A stretch of 64,000 bases of DNA from Nepenthes gracilis (lineage: Eukaryota; Streptophyta; Magnoliopsida; Caryophyllales; Nepenthaceae), in contig BSYO01000030.1 of NCBI GenBank assembly GCA_033239525.1, positions 13,041,030-13,105,029 of the forward strand, in the 5' to 3' direction. The translations under genes were made by a program, and so were the position numbers. The notes below the pieces were generated by a model. The model was not told the origin of the DNA. It worked only from the letters and a program-made list of their open reading frames with translations, and did no database searches. Shown here piece by piece: positions 59,911-64,000 of the stretch. Positions within the stretch are counted from its first letter, which is position 1; every line of letters starts with the position of its first letter.

Positions 59911-61403
59911 TTGGTTCTAATTATTGTATTTCTTTTAATTAAAGTGATTTACGTTGTTAATTCATAATGAATTCTGTGTACAATTTTTTACTGGATGCCC
60001 GAAATTCTTTATGGCCATTTCATCCATTTGCGTCAAACCCCTTCTACCGTTCTTGATCTCTTCACTGAGACTATCGATTGTCCGCCGGTGTATCGATGAA
60101 CGTCGATCATGGCATAATTAATTAATTAAAAAAGAAGGTTTCTGGCATACAGAGGCAGTGACGCCAATCTACACTGTTTTTGTTTCATGGTGGCGTGAAT
60201 GGCAGAATCTGTCACCGTTCGCCGACAGTATGATTGTTTTTCATCTAACTCATCACCGTTTGTTGCCGGCCGACATAGATCATCTTCGCAATTGGCGCCA
60301 AAATTTGACCCAAAAGTACTGTCAGTTGCCGATAATTAAAATCAGTCACTGCTGTATGAAATCAGACCATCGTCCTTCATATAGGCATCCTTTGAAGCCG
60401 ATTAGTGGCGACGATTGGCGACGGTGGTTGCTGTGAGAGGCACCGATTGTGAGGCTCTCGGGCGGCTATGGGAAAATGGAAGAAGAATGTAAACAGTGGC
60501 GAGTGGATGGGCAAACAGGAGGAAAAATAAAATAAAGAAAACTAAAAAATAATATATATTTGTTTTATATATATATATATATATATTATATAAAAATAAT
60601 TATTTATTTATTTAATATCTGTAATTTATTTATATGATGTGAAATTTAAATTTATCATTTTATAATGAATAAATGCTATGTGTTTAGATTTGTGTAAATA
60701 TTATTTATAATATTGTACAAAATAATTATGATTGAGTATCTATGTAATGATATAGTTTGGTAGCTGTTAAAGTGGCCTAACTAAATATTTTTAAAAATAT
60801 TAAATCATAGAATGAAAAATTGATATAACTATCTCATATATTAATTTAATTACTTTATAAATTCAAAGTATTACAATTTTTCAATCAGTAGATATTATGG
60901 TTGGCTCAAAGGTACACCAATTTCTACATGATTGATTGATTGAATAGGATAACTAATAAGTATTTATTATTTTAAATAGAATCCTGAATACTCAAAGGTA
61001 ACAGACTTGTTTAAATTTTAGAACATTATTAATTATTTTTATAAGTGACTGAAAATCACTATAATTGTTAATTAGTGTATTATAATTACACCCAAAGACG
61101 GATTATAATGACACTATTTATATTTTATATTCATCATATTTTATTAATTCAAAGTTTTAATATTAAATATGTTAATTTATTATAGTATCTGTTCCGATTT
61201 CGCTGCATTCACACGCTTCTTCTATTTCAATATTTAATGGAACTAATTTTTTCAATTAGCTTGAACAAATTCAGTTTCATCTTAATGTATTAGATCTTGA
61301 TATTATATTGTAATCAGATATGCATGTTGCTATTATTGGTTTAAATAGTAATGAGAAAAAAAAATCCTATTTTAGAATATGAAAAAAATCGAATAAAGTA
61401 AGC
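59911..61403. other. Copia leader region, unrecognised content
   Basis: The stretch is unusually long for a copia leader. It contains a GC-richer patch (60000-60480) with a 92-codon open frame that I do not recognise, and a (TA)n run near 60568-60587. It may be a secondary insertion. Confidence 0.4.
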
Positions 61404-61760
61404 ATGATATTTATGAAAATGACCATGACGAATAATATTAAATCTACACTTTCTGAAACTGAAACCGCTAAGGATTTATTAAAAATTATTAAAAATTATT
61501 TTCAGTCTATGGATAAGTCTCTTACTGAAACACTGATGGCAAAATTTATCACCATGAAATTTGATAGTATTCAAGGAATGCATGAGCACATTCTTAAGAT
61601 AACCAATTTGGCTATCAAACTTAAAACCCTTGGTATGATTATGAATGAATCCTTTCTTATTCAATTTATTATGAATTTGCTTTCTCTTCAATATGGGTCT
61701 TTCTAAATTTATTATAATATTATTAAAGATAAATGGAATGTCAATGAATTGGAAAGTGTG
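61404..61760 (+). pseudogene. copia gag (UBN2-type) remnant
   Basis: The 100-codon frame includes ETAKDLLKIIKNYFQSMDKS, MAKFITMKFDSIQGMHEHIL, NLAIKLKTLGMIMNESFLIQ and FIMNLLSLQYGSF. A stop follows, then YYNIIKDKWNVNELESVLVQ and EEE-like EEV. This is the UBN2 (PF14227) pattern of copia gag. The N-terminal third is missing or decayed, and the zinc knuckle further on is unreadable. Confidence 0.85.
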
Positions 61761-62059
61761 TTGGTTCAAGAGGAAGTATGACTTGAATAATAAGAAATTT
61801 ATTTAATAAATTTAACGGGCTATGGTTGTAAAGAAAAGAAGAAGAGAAAGAAATAGAGTATTAAAGATAGACTATCAAAGAAAAATAAGCTACATTCTGG
61901 TACAGGGACTCAAAAGAATGAAAGCAATGCAAAGTATAACTTTTATAGAAAAAATGAGACACTTTAAGAAGGATTACTATAAAAGAAATGTTTTATTATA
62001 AAAGAAATGTGAGCCTTTGGCTAGCTTATATTTGTTTTAAATCAAATTTAATTGAAGTA

Positions 62060-62453
62060 CCTTCTAATACTTGGTGGTTTGATTCAGGTTCTAACATTCA
62101 TATTTCTAAATTGATGTAGAGATTCCTTACAATCTAAATTCTAAACCAAAAATGAGAATTTCATTGTTCTAAAAAATGGTGTCAAAATTTCTATTTTTAC
62201 TGTTAGAGTTTTTCGTTTATTTCTTGATATTAAAATGTATTTAGATTTATTAAAAATATTTAATGTACTTTCAATTTATAGAAATCTCATTTCTATTTCC
62301 AAACTTAATGTTCAAGGCTACTCTTTAAAGTTTAAATATAAAAGACTAAGCATATATAAAAATAAAACCTCTTTCCATTTAGAAATTCTTTCTAAAAAGA
62401 TGATTTGGGGTGGAGAACTGTGCAGCCAGTATTGCTCCAATCCAGAAAGGTGA
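62060..62453 (+). pseudogene. copia protease and pre-integrase remnant
   Basis: TWWFDSGSNIHIS at about 62069-62107 is the copia protease active-site region (Asp-Ser-Gly). It is followed by a decayed frame including LSIYRNLISISKLNVQGYSL (62235-62453), typical of the segment before integrase. The frame ends at 62453 and no integrase follows. Confidence 0.75.
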
Positions 62454-62639
62454 TAAATTCAGTTTAATACAATATCCACAAAATGATTGAGAATGAAATC
62501 AAATGAAATATATTTCTTATACGTCTACTGCAGGAAGTTTGATGTATGCATAAACTTTTACCAGACGAGAAATAAGTTTTACAATTGGTATGTTCAGACG
62601 ATACCAAAGTAATCCTGGTATGTATCATTGAAAAACTAT

Positions 62640-63190
62640 AAAGAAAGTGATGAGATTCTTATAAGGAACTAAAAATTACTTGCTTATTTATACAAAGTTC
62701 TATCATTTGGAGGTGATCGAATATTCAGATTCAGGCTATACTGGATGTTCAGATACCAAAAAGTCCACATATAGATATATCTTTCTTTTGGCTGGAGGAG
62801 CTATTTCATAAAAAAGTACAAAATAATCTGTAATTACTGTGTACACGATGAAAGCAAAATTTATGGCATGCTTTGAAGCCACTATACCTACATTATAGCT
62901 ACAAAATTTTATTTTAGGATTTGAAAATATCGACAGTATAGTTAGGCTGCTGAAAATTTATTGTGATAATTTTACAGTAATTTTTTTTTATCAAAGAATG
63001 ACAAGTATTCAAATGGTGTTAAGTATATGAAAATTAAATGTCTTGTCTTCAAAAGTGAAATTCATAAATAAAAGGTGTTAATATAGCATATTAGTACCAA
63101 ACTTATGATTACATATTCATTTACTAAGAGTCTACATTCAAAAGTATTTAGAGATCATGTTGACAATATGGGTCTTTATCGTTACCCATG
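62640..63190 (+). pseudogene. copia RNase H remnant
   Basis: Readable fragments in order: GTKNYLLIYTKF, LEVIEYSDSGYTGCSDTKKS, FLLAGGAIS, TMKAKFMACFEAT, LKIYCDNFTVIFF and a final RLTKxL-like FTKSLHSKVFRDHVDNMGLY. This matches the C-terminal RNase H of copia pol, with many stops. Confidence 0.82.
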
Positions 63191-63557
63191 ATGTAGTAAT
63201 ATTATTATGACATTTGAGATCTCACATAATATGTTTCTTATATCTCATATTTATTTCATATTGTTCAAATTTAAAGTTTTGGACTAATGACAACAGAAAT
63301 AGTCTCTAATTAAGACATTATTGTTGGACTGTATAATATTTTTCATTTAAGATTTAATTATGTAATTTACAGGTGTTGTGATACATGGAAGAAACTATGT
63401 CGTATAATGATGTGAAACCGCCATGACTCGCATTTGTTGATTACTTAATTATAATATTATGTCATATAAACTATTAAAGGATGATAATGTCGTACGTTTA
63501 AAGTTAATTTTTATCAATTCTAATAAATATTATTATCATTTGGGTTAAGTGGGAGAA

Positions 63558-63775
63558 TATTAGTAATATGTCCCACATGACGAGATATATGAATATTGAT
63601 TTATTAAATTGATTAAATAAATATGATCTTATTAGTTTATATATAATAAAAAAAATTTCTAAAAGATACGTCCGTTAAAAATGTATCTTTTGATGAAAAA
63701 GATATGTTATTTCTCAATAAATATGTCATTTAGTGAATAGATATGTCTCTTTAAGATACACCCATTGAGCGAATA
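63558..63775 (+). repeat. Truncated 3' LTR of the copia element
   Basis: It aligns with 59340-59565 (TCTCTTTAAGATACACCCATTGAG in common), then breaks off after GAGCGAAT where the 5' LTR continues GAGAGAATAGATATC. Confidence 0.85.
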
Positions 63776-64000
63776 TTCAACTCATGATAATCCACACAAA
63801 GCCTTAAGGTCCCATCCTCTAGGACTGGAGCACCCCATGGTGAAACACTGGGTCTAATAAAATTCATATCAAGCAAATCTTACAACTGCTATTTCAATTC
63901 TTTCAGCTCAGTAGGGGCTATGCGATAAGGGGTCCTTGATATAGGTGCCGATCCTGGCATGAGATCAATTATGAACTCAATCTCACGATGTGGTTGTAGA
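63776..64000 (-). pseudogene. Gypsy reverse transcriptase fragment at the right edge
   Basis: On the minus strand: [32 protein letters not shown], then a stop, [20 protein letters not shown] and [13 protein letters not shown]. This is the start of an RT of chromovirus type (common in Tekay/CRM/Reina elements), clearly different from the Tat RTs here. Between Val-Leu and Asp-Gly-Thr the usual short Lys-rich segment is reduced to one residue, pointing to a small deletion. It begins abruptly at the copia LTR break and runs off the window. Confidence 0.85.

Larger units (their letters stand above)
59340..63775 (+). mobile_element. Internally deleted Ty1/copia retrotransposon
   Basis: The 5' LTR, PBS, gag (UBN2 type), a protease remnant and a C-terminal RNase H remnant are in copia order, followed by a polypurine tract (AAGTGGGAGAATAT, 63545-63558) and a truncated 3' LTR. 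The integrase and nearly all of the reverse transcriptase are absent between about 62450 and 62640. The 3' LTR stops after 218 bp at a junction with a gypsy RT fragment. It cannot move on its own. Confidence 0.85.

Noticed and set aside
60158..60436. 92-codon open frame in the copia leader as a gene
   Set aside because: No recognisable domain, no homologue I recall, and it lies inside a decayed element.

Overview
This window is plant nuclear DNA. It is AT-rich and has GT-AG introns, two ordinary plant genes (a DUF789 family gene and a PB1-domain gene), and nested LTR retrotransposons of plant-specific lineages. There is no bacterial operon structure, rRNA or CRISPR. An angiosperm, probably a eudicot, is the safest statement; the sequence alone does not give me the species.

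Layout. 1-1682: decayed minus-strand Ty3/gypsy remnant (element D), running off the left edge. 1683-6563: LTR-like and tandem-repeat debris. 6564-18856: element A, a minus-strand Ty3/gypsy element of Tat type with both LTRs. A 2.3-kb solo LTR of another family (11523-13847, TSD TAAAC) splits its RNase H, and a 482-bp fragment splits its gag. 20965-27576: six-exon DUF789 gene on +, with a 4.9-kb second intron. 30810-41819: element B, a complete plus-strand Tat element flanked by TSD CACAT. 42575-42993: possible three-exon microgene on +. 43983-46335: two-exon PB1 gene on -. 46743-56415: element C, a plus-strand Tat element starting 407 bp upstream of the PB1 start codon. 57756-58690: solo LTR of the A family. 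59340-63775: internally deleted Ty1/copia element with a truncated 3' LTR. 63776-64000: reverse transcriptase remnant of another gypsy element on -.

Elements A, B and C share one architecture: LTR, a PBS of type TTGGCRCCGTCTGTGGGAA, gag with a CCHC-like knuckle, protease, RT, RNase H, a second RNase H, integrase, a repeat-rich 3' spacer, and a long ORF on the opposite strand before the polypurine tract. All three carry stops and frameshifts. All three also share two changes at catalytic motifs: Asp-Asn-Glu-Ser where protease usually has Asp-x-Gly-Ser, and Lys at the expected integrase Glu. Many stops look like CAG to TAG, the pattern expected from deamination of methylated DNA. The antisense ORFs of B and C share an N-terminal domain, and A and B carry unrelated tandem repeats at the same internal position. 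These are the most interesting shared features of the window.

The two host genes have no evident functional link. The PB1 gene probably acts as a signalling scaffold through its PB1 and Gln-rich parts; DUF789 has no established biochemical role.
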